From UBA4742 sp963734965 (GTDB lineage Bacteria; Actinomycetota; Acidimicrobiia; Acidimicrobiales; Acidimicrobilacustridaceae), in NCBI GenBank assembly GCA_963734965.1, contig CAVTJK010000003.1:682001-746000 (forward strand): a stretch of DNA of 64,000 nucleotides, read 5' to 3'. Below the pieces are notes generated by a model that had not been told where the DNA came from, ran no database searches, and worked only from the letters and a program-made list of their open reading frames with translations. The number at the start of each line of letters is the position of its first letter. The first letter of the stretch is position 1. Below are positions 14,245 through 23,142 of the stretch, piece after piece. The position numbers and the translations under genes are program-made.

Positions 14245-16824
14245 TCAGCGGGTGAAGTGGAGCGTCAGCGGTTCGGCGGCTCGGGCTCGCAGCGCCACGT
14301 TGACCTCGAGTCGCTCGAGGTGCTGAGCCAGCTGCTTGTCGCCTTGGGGGACTTCGTGGGTCTCGAAGAAGGCGAACACGTCGTCGGCCGTCTCGGGGGC
14401 CCAGAGCCAACGGATGCCGCTCAGCATCCGCACGATGCTGTTGCTCGGGAAGCGGGCATCGAGCTCGTCCCACCGATCCGACACGAAGGCCCAGACGCGC
14501 GACCCGTTGTCGCGGTTGCTCATGGCCCGGCCCAGTACGTAGGGCGCGTTCTGGCTGCGGATCTCGTCGGTCAGGCTCAGCGCCGCCAGTCGGTCGAGCA
14601 GGTCGGGATCGTCGAACTCGGCCAAGGCGTACAGGTAGCGCAGCTCGTCCTGGGGCGTGGCCGCCGTCTTGAACCGCCCGAGGAACTCGTCGAAGTCGGC
14701 CGGGGTGCCGGTCGACGCGACGACGCTGATGGCCGCAGCCAGCACGCTCGGGTCGACGGAGGCGTCCGGACCGGTGGCCGTCACGATCGACCGAGCGAAG
14801 TCCTGGACCTCGGTGTCGGCCCCGAGCACTCCGGCGGCCCCGATCAGCACCCCGCGCAGCTCGCGTTCGCGGTCGGTGTCGCTCGCGCGGGGCTCACGTC
14901 CCAGTCGCGCCAGGGCCGGGGCGATGAGGTCGCGGACCTGGCCCTGGAAGGCTTGGCGTGCCGACCCGTCGACCAGCCGGTCGATGCTTCCCAACCCCCC
15001 GATGAGCCGCTGCCACACAGCAAGGTCGGTCTCGTCGCCGAACTGGCGGGCCATCTCGAAGAAGTCGACGGCCGCCATCCAATCCGACAGCACCGCCGCC
15101 CAGGCGTCGTCGACCAACCCGTAGCGCTCGATGGGGGAGAGCCCCGTCTGGGCGTGGGCCACCAGGTCGGCCCGCAGGTCCGGGGCGTAGGCGATGCGAT
15201 AGAACCCGGTGCCCTCGGTGTTGGCCAGCACCCAGTCGACAGGCTCGAACAGGTCGACGTCGATGTCGTCGCCGGTCAGCAACACCTTCTCGAAGGTGGC
15301 CTGGCCCTGCGCCGACTGGCTGAAGATCAGCGGCACCGACCACCGCCGGCCGTCCTCGGTCGCCGGTGCGTCCTCCACCGGGTTGGCGCCGGCGAAGGCG
15401 AAGGGCCGCTGGCTCAGCCGCAGGGTGCCCCCCTTGTCGAGGTCGACGGTGATCAGCGGATAGCCGCCCTGGAAGATCCAGCTGTCCATGATCTGGCGCA
15501 CCGGCTCCTTGGTGACCTCCTCGATCGAGTCCCACAGGTCGGTCGTCTCGGTGTTGGCGAACTGGTGCTCGCGCATGTAGTGGCGGATCCCCTCGCGGAA
15601 CGGATTGGGCCCGAGGTACTGCTCGAGCATCCGCACCACCGCCGCCCCCTTCTCATAGGTCAACACGTCGAACATGCCCTCGGCGTCGGCCGGCGAGATC
15701 ACAGGGAACTCGATCGGCCGCGTCGTCTCGAGCGAGTCGGTGTCGAAGGCCATCGAGCGGCTCAGCCCGAAGGCGACCCAGCGGTCCCACTCGGGTCGGA
15801 AGGCGTCGGTCGCCAACATCTCCATGAAGGTGGCGAAGGCTTCGTTGAGCCAGATCCCGTTCCACCACTTCATGGTCACCAGGTCGCCGAACCACATGTG
15901 GGCCAGCTCGTGGGCGATCACGTCGGTCACGTTCTGCAGCTCGGGTTGGGTGACCTCGTCCGGGTTGACGAGCACCAGCGCCTCGCGGAACGTCACACAT
16001 CCCAGGTTCTCCATGGCCCCGAAGGCGAAGTCGGGCACGGCCACCAGATCGAGCTTGTCCCCGGCGTAGGGCAACCCGAAGTAGTCGGTGTAGAAGCGCA
16101 GGCAGAAGGCGCCGACCTCGAGGGCGAAGTCGGTCAGGTGGCCCTTCCCCTTCGGGTACACGATGCGCAGCGGGGTGCCGTCGACGTCGACGGGGTCGGT
16201 CAGCTCGAGGGGGCCCACGATGAAGGCGACCAGGTAGGTCGACATGGCGATGGTGTCGGCGAAGCTCACGATGACCTTGCCGTCGGCTCGTGGCGTGCGG
16301 CCGATCTCAGCCGCGTTCGACACCGCAGCCAGGTCGGCGTCGACGACGAGCGAGATCGAGAAGACGGCCTTGTACTCGGGCTCGTCCCAGCACGGGAAGG
16401 CGCGGCGGGCATCGGTCGCCTCGAACTGGGTCGTGGCGATCACCTGGTCGTGCCCGTCGTCGTCGACGAAGGTGCTGCGGTAGAAGCCGTGGAGCTTGTC
16501 GTTGAGCAGGCCGGTGAACTCGGTGTGCAGCACGGCCGGGCCGGCCGGGATGGGCACGCCGAAGTGCACGGAGAGCCGCTCGGTCGTCTCGTCGAGCTCG
16601 ATCCGCGTCGCGGCCACGTCCGTCCGGTCCCCGAAGCTGACCGAGGCGGCGGACACCTCGAGCTCGGTGGCGTTGAGCACCAGGTGATCGGTCGTCTCGG
16701 TCACGTCGATCGACGTGTCGCACGTGCCGGCGAAGGTGAAGGCCTTCAGGTCCGGTTCGAGGGTCAGGGCGTAGCGCGACGGCGTGGCGGTGCGCGCCAA
16801 ACGGTACAGATCGAGTTCAGGCAC
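14245..16824 (-). CDS. pepN: aminopeptidase N (M1 family)
   Basis: A zinc metallo-aminopeptidase that removes N-terminal residues from peptides in the cytoplasm. The 859-residue sequence has the substrate-binding GAMEN motif (near 267), then HELAHMWFGD, the HExxH zinc site (near 303), with the third ligand Glu in NEAFATF 18 residues on. The C-terminal half is the ERAP1-like helical domain. GTG 16824 is chosen because GGAG lies eight bases upstream; a nearer ATG is out of frame. It is divergent from the PfkB gene with about 67 bases between starts. Confidence 0.95.
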   Translation of the reverse strand: MPELDLYRLARTATPSRYALTLEPDLKAFTFAGTCDTSIDVTETTDHLVLNATELEVSAASVSFGDRTDVAATRIELDETTERLSVHFGVPIPAGPAVLHTEFTGLLNDKLHGFYRSTFVDDDGHDQVIATTQFEATDARRAFPCWDEPEYKAVFSISLVVDADLAAVSNAAEIGRTPRADGKVIVSFADTIAMSTYLVAFIVGPLELTDPVDVDGTPLRIVYPKGKGHLTDFALEVGAFCLRFYTDYFGLPYAGDKLDLVAVPDFAFGAMENLGCVTFREALVLVNPDEVTQPELQNVTDVIAHELAHMWFGDLVTMKWWNGIWLNEAFATFMEMLATDAFRPEWDRWVAFGLSRSMAFDTDSLETTRPIEFPVISPADAEGMFDVLTYEKGAAVVRMLEQYLGPNPFREGIRHYMREHQFANTETTDLWDSIEEVTKEPVRQIMDSWIFQGGYPLITVDLDKGGTLRLSQRPFAFAGANPVEDAPATEDGRRWSVPLIFSQSAQGQATFEKVLLTGDDIDVDLFEPVDWVLANTEGTGFYRIAYAPDLRADLVAHAQTGLSPIERYGLVDDAWAAVLSDWMAAVDFFEMARQFGDETDLAVWQRLIGGLGSIDRLVDGSARQAFQGQVRDLIAPALARLGREPRASDTDRERELRGVLIGAAGVLGADTEVQDFARSIVTATGPDASVDPSVLAAAISVVASTGTPADFDEFLGRFKTAATPQDELRYLYALAEFDDPDLLDRLAALSLTDEIRSQNAPYVLGRAMSNRDNGSRVWAFVSDRWDELDARFPSNSIVRMLSGIRWLWAPETADDVFAFFETHEVPQGDKQLAQHLERLEVNVALRARAAEPLTLHFTR

Positions 16825-16879
16825 GGGGGCATCTCCGGTTCACCGAGCGGACAGGGCTGAGCGTACCGGTCCGATGTGG

Positions 16880-16885
16880 TAGCAA
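16880..16885 (+). promoter_or_regulatory. putative -10 of the PfkB kinase gene (TAGCAA)
   Basis: TAGCAA is followed by six bases and GTG 16892. The last position deviates from the usual T, so support is weaker than for other leaderless sites here. Confidence 0.35.
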
Positions 16886-16891
16886 CGGGCC

Positions 16892-17911
16892 GTGACCCCC
16901 ACGACGACGGAGTTGGACATGCCCGAGAAGACCCTCGACGTGGTGGCCATCGGCAACGCCATCGTGGACGTCCTGGCGCGGGCCGATCAGGCCTTCCTCG
17001 ACGACCACGGCATGGTCAAGGGCTCGATGATGCTCATCGATTCCGAGACGGCCCAGAGCCTCTATGACGCCATGGGCCCGGCCACCGAGACCTCGGGGGG
17101 CTCCGCGGCCAACACGGCGGCCGGCCTGGCCTCGTTCGGGAGCCGCGTCGCGTTCATGGGCCGGGTCCGCGACGACGTGCTCGGCGAGATCTTCACCCAC
17201 GACATCCGCTCGATGGGCGTCAACTTCTACGTGCCGGCCGCGCCCGACGGACCCGGCACGGCGCGGTGCCTCGTGCTGGTGACGCCGGACGCGCAGCGGA
17301 CCCTCAACACCTATCTCGGGGCGTCGAGCCTGCTCAGTCCGGCCGACATCGACGGCGACCTGGTCGGGCTGGCCAAGGTCGTCTTCTGCGAGGGCTACCT
17401 CTGGGACTTCGACGATGCCAAGGCGGCGCTGGCCAAGGCCATGGACATCGCGCGGGCGACCGAGGGCAAGGTCGCCTTCTCGTTGTCGGACTCGTTCTGC
17501 GTGGAACGCCACCGTGACGACTTCCTCGACCTGGTCGAGAACAAGGTCGACATCCTGTTCGCCAACGAGGCCGAGCTGCGGGCGCTCTACCAGACCGACA
17601 CGTGGGAAGACGCGGCGGTTCAGGTCTCGGGCCACGTCGAGATCGCGTGCCTCACCCGCAGCGAGCACGGCTCGGTGATCGTGACCAACCAGGGCGAGCG
17701 CATCGAGGTCGAGGCCCACGTCCTGCGGCGCGTCGTGGACACCACCGGGGCCGGCGACCTGTACGCCGCGGGCTTCCTGCACGGCCTCACCCACGATCGC
17801 CCCCTGGCGGTCTGCGGTCGTCTGGCGTCGCTGGCCGCCGGTGAGGTGATCAGCCATGTCGGCGCCCGCCCTCAGGTCCGACTGGCGGGTCTCGAGTCGA
17901 GCCGTCTCTAG
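16892..17911 (+). CDS. PfkB-family kinase, probably adenosine kinase-like
   Basis: A ribokinase-fold sugar or nucleoside kinase of 339 residues. It has the N-terminal glycine block GGSAANTAAGLASFG (about 70-84) and the C-terminal anion-hole/catalytic motif DTTGAGDLYAAGFL, whose Asp is the general base. The overall sequence resembles actinobacterial proteins annotated as adenosine kinase, but substrate calls within PfkB are unreliable. GTG 16892 follows a -10-like hexamer; ATG 16919 (MPEKTLD) is an alternative. The TAG stop shares a CTAG with the convergent sulfotransferase. Confidence 0.8.
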   Translation: MTPTTTELDMPEKTLDVVAIGNAIVDVLARADQAFLDDHGMVKGSMMLIDSETAQSLYDAMGPATETSGGSAANTAAGLASFGSRVAFMGRVRDDVLGEIFTHDIRSMGVNFYVPAAPDGPGTARCLVLVTPDAQRTLNTYLGASSLLSPADIDGDLVGLAKVVFCEGYLWDFDDAKAALAKAMDIARATEGKVAFSLSDSFCVERHRDDFLDLVENKVDILFANEAELRALYQTDTWEDAAVQVSGHVEIACLTRSEHGSVIVTNQGERIEVEAHVLRRVVDTTGAGDLYAAGFLHGLTHDRPLAVCGRLASLAAGEVISHVGARPQVRLAGLESSRL

Positions 17912-18771
17912 CTACGGCGCGAGACGAGCCACTCCGACAGGTCGCGGTCGAGCCAGGCCGCCAGGGCCTCGGTGTCGGGCCGGTATCGCTCGACCAGCTC
18001 GGCTCGCACGGCGGGATCGAGCGGCGGATACGGAACCGGTCGGCTGTTGACGCGGCCGACGACTCGCGCCAGCGGGCCGGGGACGCGATGGGCCAGCCGG
18101 CGCAGGCGTTGCGTGCGGAACTCGCGGTACTCGTTGGCCGTTTCCCCGACCTGGGCGGGGACGACCTCGTCGTCGACGCCGATGAACCGACAGATCCGCG
18201 CGTAGGTCTCGGTGGGTCGCTGGTCGATGTCGTCGAACAGGACGACGAGCAGCTGCTGGCGGGGCAGTACCTCGAGGGTCCGTTCGATCTGGGTCATGTA
18301 CCGACCGCGGGCGAACAGGTACCCGGTCCCGTCGCCGACAGAGATGACGGCCGGTTCGTCGCCGACGACGTCGGCGAAGTCACGCTCTTCGTGGCCGCGG
18401 CTGCGGCGGGCCCAGTAGTGCGAGTAAGCCCGGTCGACCGGCTCCCGCACCGACATCACGATGCGCACGTCCGGCAGCACGCTGACCATCCGCTTCATCG
18501 CATCCGGATGGAAGACGTAGTTGGGGGTCACCTCGCCGATGGCGGCCTGGCCGGACCACCCCTCGAAGCTCTTCTCGTAGCTCTCGAGGCCCTCGTCCCA
18601 GTGGGAGTCGAAGAAGTGGAGCTCCTTGCCCGGGGCCATGAACACGTCGGGGTGGGCGCCCAACCAGTGCCAGAGCGCGGTCGTGCCGGATCGCTGCGTG
18701 CCGCCGACGGCGAAGGAGGGCAAGGGCGCCGCGCCGTCTGGTCTCACCACGATCGGCATCCTCTCATGCAC
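17908..18771 (-). CDS. sulfotransferase family protein
   Basis: A PAPS-dependent sulfotransferase-fold protein of 287 residues. The 5'-phosphosulfate loop is GGTQRSGTTALWHWL (about 23-37) and the 3'-phosphate-binding block is VREPVDRAYSHYWARR (near 108-123). Relatives sulfate carbohydrates or lipids, but the acceptor is not deducible. GTG 18771 is the longest start; ATG 18759 is possible. It is divergent from a TetR gene across about 64 bases that contain an AT-rich inverted repeat, so the regulator may also act here. Confidence 0.82.
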   Translation of the reverse strand: MHERMPIVVRPDGAAPLPSFAVGGTQRSGTTALWHWLGAHPDVFMAPGKELHFFDSHWDEGLESYEKSFEGWSGQAAIGEVTPNYVFHPDAMKRMVSVLPDVRIVMSVREPVDRAYSHYWARRSRGHEERDFADVVGDEPAVISVGDGTGYLFARGRYMTQIERTLEVLPRQQLLVVLFDDIDQRPTETYARICRFIGVDDEVVPAQVGETANEYREFRTQRLRRLAHRVPGPLARVVGRVNSRPVPYPPLDPAVRAELVERYRPDTEALAAWLDRDLSEWLVSRRS

Positions 18772-18812
18772 CCCCGCCGAGCACGGGCACCCGGCCCGGG
18801 TTGGACCAACCG

Positions 18813-18829
18813 ATAATGATCGTTATTAT
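18813..18829. promoter_or_regulatory. AT-rich inverted repeat overlapping the tetR -10 (candidate operator)
   Basis: ATAAT-N7-ATTAT is an exact 5-bp inverted repeat in otherwise GC-rich sequence. It contains GATC and overlaps a TATTAT hexamer (18824-18829) six bases before the GTG start of the TetR gene. Binding there would block that promoter, suggesting autoregulation. Confidence 0.5.
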
Positions 18830-18835
18830 TGCGTC

Positions 18836-19435
18836 GTGACCGATCTGGCCGACGACACCGCCCTCCGGCTGATCGACGCCGCGTCGGCGGTCTTCGCCGA
18901 GAAGGGCTACGACGGGGCGGGGGTGGCCGAGATCGCCCGCCGGGCCGGGCTCACGACCGGCGCCATCTACAGCCGGTTCTCGGGGAAGGCCGAGCTCTTG
19001 GCCGAGACCATCCGCGCCTGTACCCGTGACGAGTTCGACGAGCTCTTCGCCGACCACGCCTTCGAAGGACGGGCCACCGACATCCTGGAGACGGTCGGTT
19101 CGCACCTCGTGACCCGTGAGCCGGCTCCGGGCCAGGCGATCCTGCTCGAGGCCTTCGTCGCCGCGCGCCGCGATCCGGAGGTGGCGACCGTGCTGCGCAA
19201 CCACCTGGCCGAGCGGGCCACGCGGATGGGCGCGGTGATCGATGGGTCCAAGGCCAGCGGATTGGTCGACCCCGCTCTCGACACCGGCGCCATCGTTCAC
19301 TTCGCGCACGCGGTCGGCCTGGGCTTCCTGCTGTTCGAAGCGGTCGGGCTGCCCAACCCGACCCCTGATCCGTGGCAAGGCGTCATCAACCGCGTCGTCG
19401 GATCGATCACCCCACCAACCGAGACCCACAACTAG
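18836..19435 (+). CDS. TetR/AcrR family transcriptional regulator
   Basis: A 199-residue repressor. The helix-turn-helix lies at about 8-55: LIDAASAVFAEKGYDGAGV, then EIARRAGLTTGAIYSRF with the recognition helix. The C-terminal ligand domain is helical and unclassified. GTG 18836 directly follows a TATTAT hexamer by six bases, consistent with a leaderless message. The di-iron protein starts ten bases after the stop, then an enoyl-CoA hydratase-like gene follows, so the regulator may sense a lipid or CoA-linked metabolite. That role is inference. Confidence 0.88.
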   Translation: MTDLADDTALRLIDAASAVFAEKGYDGAGVAEIARRAGLTTGAIYSRFSGKAELLAETIRACTRDEFDELFADHAFEGRATDILETVGSHLVTREPAPGQAILLEAFVAARRDPEVATVLRNHLAERATRMGAVIDGSKASGLVDPALDTGAIVHFAHAVGLGFLLFEAVGLPNPTPDPWQGVINRVVGSITPPTETHN

Positions 19436-19445
19436 GAGCACCGCC

Positions 19446-20579
19446 ATGGCCAGCGACCAGGAGATCCTCGGACGCGAGGACGTCAACGACCTCGAGGCGA
19501 TCATCGCCATCACCAACACCGACATGACCGAGGCCATCCACACGGTCGAGGACAACGCGGATGCCATCTTCACGTGGGACTACGAGAAGGGCGCCCGGCC
19601 GGCGCTGAACAAGCTCTACGAGAAGGCCAAGCACGCGCAGTGGAACGCCGAGACCGACCTCGACTGGTCGATCGACGTCGACCCCGAGCAGATCGTGTCG
19701 GGGCTGCAGGGCTCGAACGCCGCGGGGCCCTTCGAGTGGGTCTCGAACCACCCGGAGTCGCCCCTCAAGAACTTCGGCGACAAGGAGTGGACGGCACTCG
19801 GGATCGAGTCGATGAACTGGCGGCTCAGCCAGTTCATGCACGGCGAGCAGGGCGCGCTGCTGTGCACGGCCAAGATCGTCGAGACCGTGCCGTGGATCGA
19901 CGCCAAGTACTACGCGTCCACCCAGGTGATGGACGAGGCCCGCCACGTCGAGGTCTTCGCCAAGTACCTGCAGGACAAGTTGACCGGCTTCTATCCGATC
20001 AACGCCCACCTGAAGATGCTGCTCGACGACATCATCGCCGACAGCCGATGGGACATGACCTACCTGGGCATGCAGATCATGGTCGAGGGCCTGGCCCTGG
20101 CCGCGTTCGGGTTCATGTACCAGCTCACCGAGGAGCCGCTGCTCAAGAAGCTGCTGCGCTACGTGATGAGCGACGAAGCTCGCCACGTCGCCTTCGGGGT
20201 GCTCTCGTTGAAGGAGTACTACGCCGAGTTGAGCGACTCCGAGCTGCGCGAGCGCCAGGAGTTCGCCTTCGAGGCCGCCGTGCGGATGCGGGATCGCTTC
20301 TTGCAGCAGGAGGTGTGGGAGCGCCTCGGTGTCGATGGGCGCAAGATGGTCAAGATCCTGCTCGAGGCTCCGGCCGACCAGCTCATCTTCCAGCAGATGC
20401 TGTTCTCGAAGATCGTGCCCAACTGCAAGAAGCTCGGTCTGCTCGACGCCAGCGATGCGTGGCTTCGCCATCGGTTCGAGGAGATCGGGGTGATCCAGTT
20501 CGAGGACTGGGCCGACACCGGCGAGGAGTATCTCGCCTTCGACGCCGTCTCCGAGGATCGCGCCGCCGCGTCGGCCTGA
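19446..20579 (+). CDS. ferritin-like di-iron protein
   Basis: A 377-residue helical protein with two carboxylate/histidine pairs typical of ferritin-like di-iron oxidases: MHGEQGAL (Glu) with MDEARHVEVF (ExxH), and MVEGLALAAF (Glu) with SDEARHVAFG (ExxH). This resembles R2-like or AurF-like oxygenases rather than iron-storage ferritin, which is much shorter. The redox substrate is unknown. AGGAG stands eight bases before ATG 19446. It lies between a TetR regulator and a crotonase-family enzyme, hinting at lipid oxidation or desaturation. Confidence 0.8.
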   Translation: MASDQEILGREDVNDLEAIIAITNTDMTEAIHTVEDNADAIFTWDYEKGARPALNKLYEKAKHAQWNAETDLDWSIDVDPEQIVSGLQGSNAAGPFEWVSNHPESPLKNFGDKEWTALGIESMNWRLSQFMHGEQGALLCTAKIVETVPWIDAKYYASTQVMDEARHVEVFAKYLQDKLTGFYPINAHLKMLLDDIIADSRWDMTYLGMQIMVEGLALAAFGFMYQLTEEPLLKKLLRYVMSDEARHVAFGVLSLKEYYAELSDSELRERQEFAFEAAVRMRDRFLQQEVWERLGVDGRKMVKILLEAPADQLIFQQMLFSKIVPNCKKLGLLDASDAWLRHRFEEIGVIQFEDWADTGEEYLAFDAVSEDRAAASA

Positions 20580-20599
20580 GCCCGATCCCGACCAGGGCC

Positions 20600-20605
20600 T
20601 AGTGT
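20600..20605 (+). promoter_or_regulatory. -10 element of the enoyl-CoA hydratase gene (TAGTGT)
   Basis: TAGTGT is followed by seven bases and ATG 20613. It suggests this gene can be transcribed separately from the di-iron gene 33 bases upstream. Confidence 0.5.
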
Positions 20606-20612
20606 GGGAGCC

Positions 20613-21464
20613 ATGGGATACACCTGCTTCGACGTCAGCGAGAGCGACCATGTCGCCCACGTGCAGCTCAGCCGGCCCGACAAGCTCAACTCGATGATCC
20701 CCGAGTTCTGGCGAGAGCTGCCCGAGATCGTGCGCGGCATCAGCGCCGAGGGTCGGGCCCGGGCCATCGTGATCTCGTCGACCGGCAAGCACTTCTCGGC
20801 CGGGATGGACCTGGCCGTGTTCACCGGGGGCGGGGGCGATCTGTCCGGGGAACCGGGGCGATCGACGGAGATGGGGCGGAGCCGGGCTCGGCTGCGCGAG
20901 ACGGCGATGATGCTGCAGGGCAGCTTCACCGCCCTCGAGCAGGCTCGCATGCCGGTGCTGGCCGCCATCCAGGGGGGCTGCATCGGTGGGGCCGTCGATC
21001 TGGTCACCGCCTGCGACCTGCGCTACGCGTCCGCCGATGCCTTCTTCGTCATCCAGGAGATCAACATCGGGATGACCGCTGACGTCGGCACGCTCCAGCG
21101 CCTGCCCAAGCTGGTGCCCGATGCGATCGCGCGGGAGCTGGCCTATGTCGGCGGTCGCTTCCCGGCCCAGCGGGCCTACGAGGTGGGCCTCGTGAACCGC
21201 GTCTTCGATGATCACGAGGCGCTGGTCTCGGGCACGCTCGAGGTGGCAGCGCAGATCGCGGCCAAGAGCCCGCTGGCCATCTGGGGCTCGAAGGAGATGA
21301 TCACCTACGCCCGCGACCACTCTGTGGCCGACGGCCTCAACTACATCGCCACATGGCAGACCGGCATGTTCCAGCCGGCCGACATGATGGAGACGTTCGC
21401 GGCCAAGGCCGACAAGCGCGACCCCGCCTTCGACGACCTGTTGCCCAGCCCCGAGGGCTTCTAG
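20613..21464 (+). CDS. enoyl-CoA hydratase/isomerase (crotonase) family protein
   Basis: A crotonase-fold enzyme of 283 residues. The first oxyanion-hole segment is SSTGKHFSAGMDLAVF (near 55-70) and the second is IQGGCIGGAVDLVTACDLRYAS (start near 116, with the Gly-Gly pair); acidic catalytic positions fall in FVIQEINIGMTADVGTLQRL. The acidic residue in EINIGMTADVGT suggests a delta3,5-delta2,4-dienoyl-CoA isomerase-like subgroup, but I would not fix the reaction. ATG 20613 is chosen from the promoter spacing; GTG 20604 is an alternative. It ends just before the convergent glycosyltransferase operon. Confidence 0.82.
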   Translation: MGYTCFDVSESDHVAHVQLSRPDKLNSMIPEFWRELPEIVRGISAEGRARAIVISSTGKHFSAGMDLAVFTGGGGDLSGEPGRSTEMGRSRARLRETAMMLQGSFTALEQARMPVLAAIQGGCIGGAVDLVTACDLRYASADAFFVIQEINIGMTADVGTLQRLPKLVPDAIARELAYVGGRFPAQRAYEVGLVNRVFDDHEALVSGTLEVAAQIAAKSPLAIWGSKEMITYARDHSVADGLNYIATWQTGMFQPADMMETFAAKADKRDPAFDDLLPSPEGF

Positions 21465-21483
21465 ACACCTCTCACGGTACTCG

Positions 21484-22314
21484 TCACCTTCGGGACCACG
21501 CCGGCGTGATCGGGGCGGGCGACCGCCGCAGGCGAACGGTCGCCGTCACGAGCAGGAAGGCCGGCACGTGGCGCCACAGCGGCGGTCGACCCAGCGTGGC
21601 CATGTTGTCCCACGCCGACGCGCCCGCTCGAGTGAACCCGGCCGCCTCGAGTTGGCGATTGCCGGCGGCCCACCGCTGGAGGACGGGCACCAGTCGTTGG
21701 CGGTCGGGGAACTCGGTCGTGAAGCTGCCACCGACCACGACGCGCTCATCGGCCGAGAACTGGCTGCGGACGAACGCATCATCGGCGATGAGGTCCGGGA
21801 ACCGGTCCCACCGACCTCGACCCTCGGGGTTCACGGCATAGCAACCGGCGCCGAGCACGTCGTCGCGCACCGCGGGAAGCTGCGTCCAGACGGCGAGGTA
21901 GCTGCGGGCCAGTCGGCTCGCGCCCTCGGCGCCCATGATCATCCGCGGCGCGACGAGCCGCGGCGAAGCGGCGGTCGCGGGAGCGAGCGCATCGACCATG
22001 GCCCGGATGGCGTCGGGCGAGAGCACCACATCGGCGTCCAGGTAGACGATGCATCCCTCGGCCAGCGCGTCCGCCGCGTTCAGAGCGTCGGGCTTCCCCC
22101 CGGTGTCGACCTCGAGGACGTGGAGCGCATGCCCGGCCCGCGCGAATCGGTCCCTGTGAGCCTCGGCCACCGCGGCGGTGTCGTCCGAGCTGCGGTTCGC
22201 GGCCACGATCACCCGCAGCGAGACGTCCGCGTCCTGGTCGAGCACGGATTCGAGGCAGCGGCCGATGTTTGCCTGCTCGTCGTGGGCCGGGATGACGATC
22301 GACACCGCGGTCAT
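21484..22314 (-). CDS. family 2 glycosyltransferase (distal of pair)
   Basis: A GT-A enzyme of 276 residues. It starts MTAVSIVIPAHDEQANIG, the nucleotide-sugar fold entry, and has GGKPDALNAADALA and the metal-binding DxD in VYLDADVVLSPDA (near 98). Its C-terminal third lacks obvious membrane helices apart from a modest hydrophobic patch. It begins one base after the stop of the preceding glycosyltransferase. The sugar and acceptor are unknown; the upstream RmlD-like gene suggests a deoxysugar-containing cell-surface glycan. Confidence 0.82.
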   Translation of the reverse strand: MTAVSIVIPAHDEQANIGRCLESVLDQDADVSLRVIVAANRSSDDTAAVAEAHRDRFARAGHALHVLEVDTGGKPDALNAADALAEGCIVYLDADVVLSPDAIRAMVDALAPATAASPRLVAPRMIMGAEGASRLARSYLAVWTQLPAVRDDVLGAGCYAVNPEGRGRWDRFPDLIADDAFVRSQFSADERVVVGGSFTTEFPDRQRLVPVLQRWAAGNRQLEAAGFTRAGASAWDNMATLGRPPLWRHVPAFLLVTATVRLRRSPAPITPAWSRR

Positions 22315-22315
22315 G

Positions 22316-23140
22316 TCAGGGCCGAGCTGACATGGCGCGGAGCGAGCCGAGGCCGTAGAGCGTCCCGAAGACCGCGGCATCGGGCCAGTCGGTGGGTCGG
22401 GACAGCAGGTCGGACCACAGTCCGGACGTGCGGATGTCGTCCCGCCGAGCCAGGTCGGGGAAGGTACGAGCCAGCTCGCGGTTTCCCCGTGTGTAGCGCG
22501 TTCGGGCGCGGATGATCTCGCGGGGACCATCGGGCAGCGCCACCGAGTAGGTCGCCCGCCGAACCAGCGAGCGCTCGGACGGGGCGAAGTGGAGCCGGGC
22601 GAACTTGTCGTCGGAGTGAATCGCCGGGAACGCCCCCCAGCGTTGGCGCCCGTGGTGTGACACCCCATAGACGCCCATGCTGATCGGAGCGCGGCTCGCG
22701 TAGGGGAGCGCGGTCAGCGCGCGGTAGTACTGCAGCGACAGGCGCGACCGCAGGTCGGGCAGGATGAGCTGGGGGACGACGAACTCGCACGAGGTGTCGT
22801 CGTCGAGGGCGTCGACCAGGGCGGCGAGCGATCCCGGTCCGAGCAGCACGTCCTGGTCGAGGTAGACACGGTGGCTCGGAGCCAGCACGTGCTCGGCGGC
22901 GTTGAGGGCGGCCGCTCGCCCGGCATCGGCGGCGATGACGCGGTAGTCGATCCCCCGCGCCGCGAACGCCGATTCATGGCCGCGTGCGGTGGTTTCCGAG
23001 CCGTCGGTCGTGGCGTTGATCACGGCGACGACCTGCAGTTCGATCGTCTCGATCGCCTGCTGGGCGAGGTTGGTGAGCGTGGCGTCGAGGCGCGGCTCAC
23101 CGTTGTGGATGGGGATCACGAGACCTAGAGGTCGTCCCAC
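22316..23140 (-). CDS. family 2 glycosyltransferase (proximal of pair)
   Basis: A second GT-A enzyme, 274 residues, starting at GTG 23140. It carries LGLVIPIHNGEPRLDATL at the N-terminus and YLDQDVLLGPGSLAAL at the metal site, a DQD in place of DAD in its neighbour. Several blocks parallel the next gene (GRAAALNAAEHV against GGKPDALNAADA), so the pair probably arose by duplication and then diverged. Its start lies two bases beyond the upstream reductase stop. Confidence 0.8.
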   Translation of the reverse strand: MGRPLGLVIPIHNGEPRLDATLTNLAQQAIETIELQVVAVINATTDGSETTARGHESAFAARGIDYRVIAADAGRAAALNAAEHVLAPSHRVYLDQDVLLGPGSLAALVDALDDDTSCEFVVPQLILPDLRSRLSLQYYRALTALPYASRAPISMGVYGVSHHGRQRWGAFPAIHSDDKFARLHFAPSERSLVRRATYSVALPDGPREIIRARTRYTRGNRELARTFPDLARRDDIRTSGLWSDLLSRPTDWPDAAVFGTLYGLGSLRAMSARP

Positions 23141-23142
23141 GT

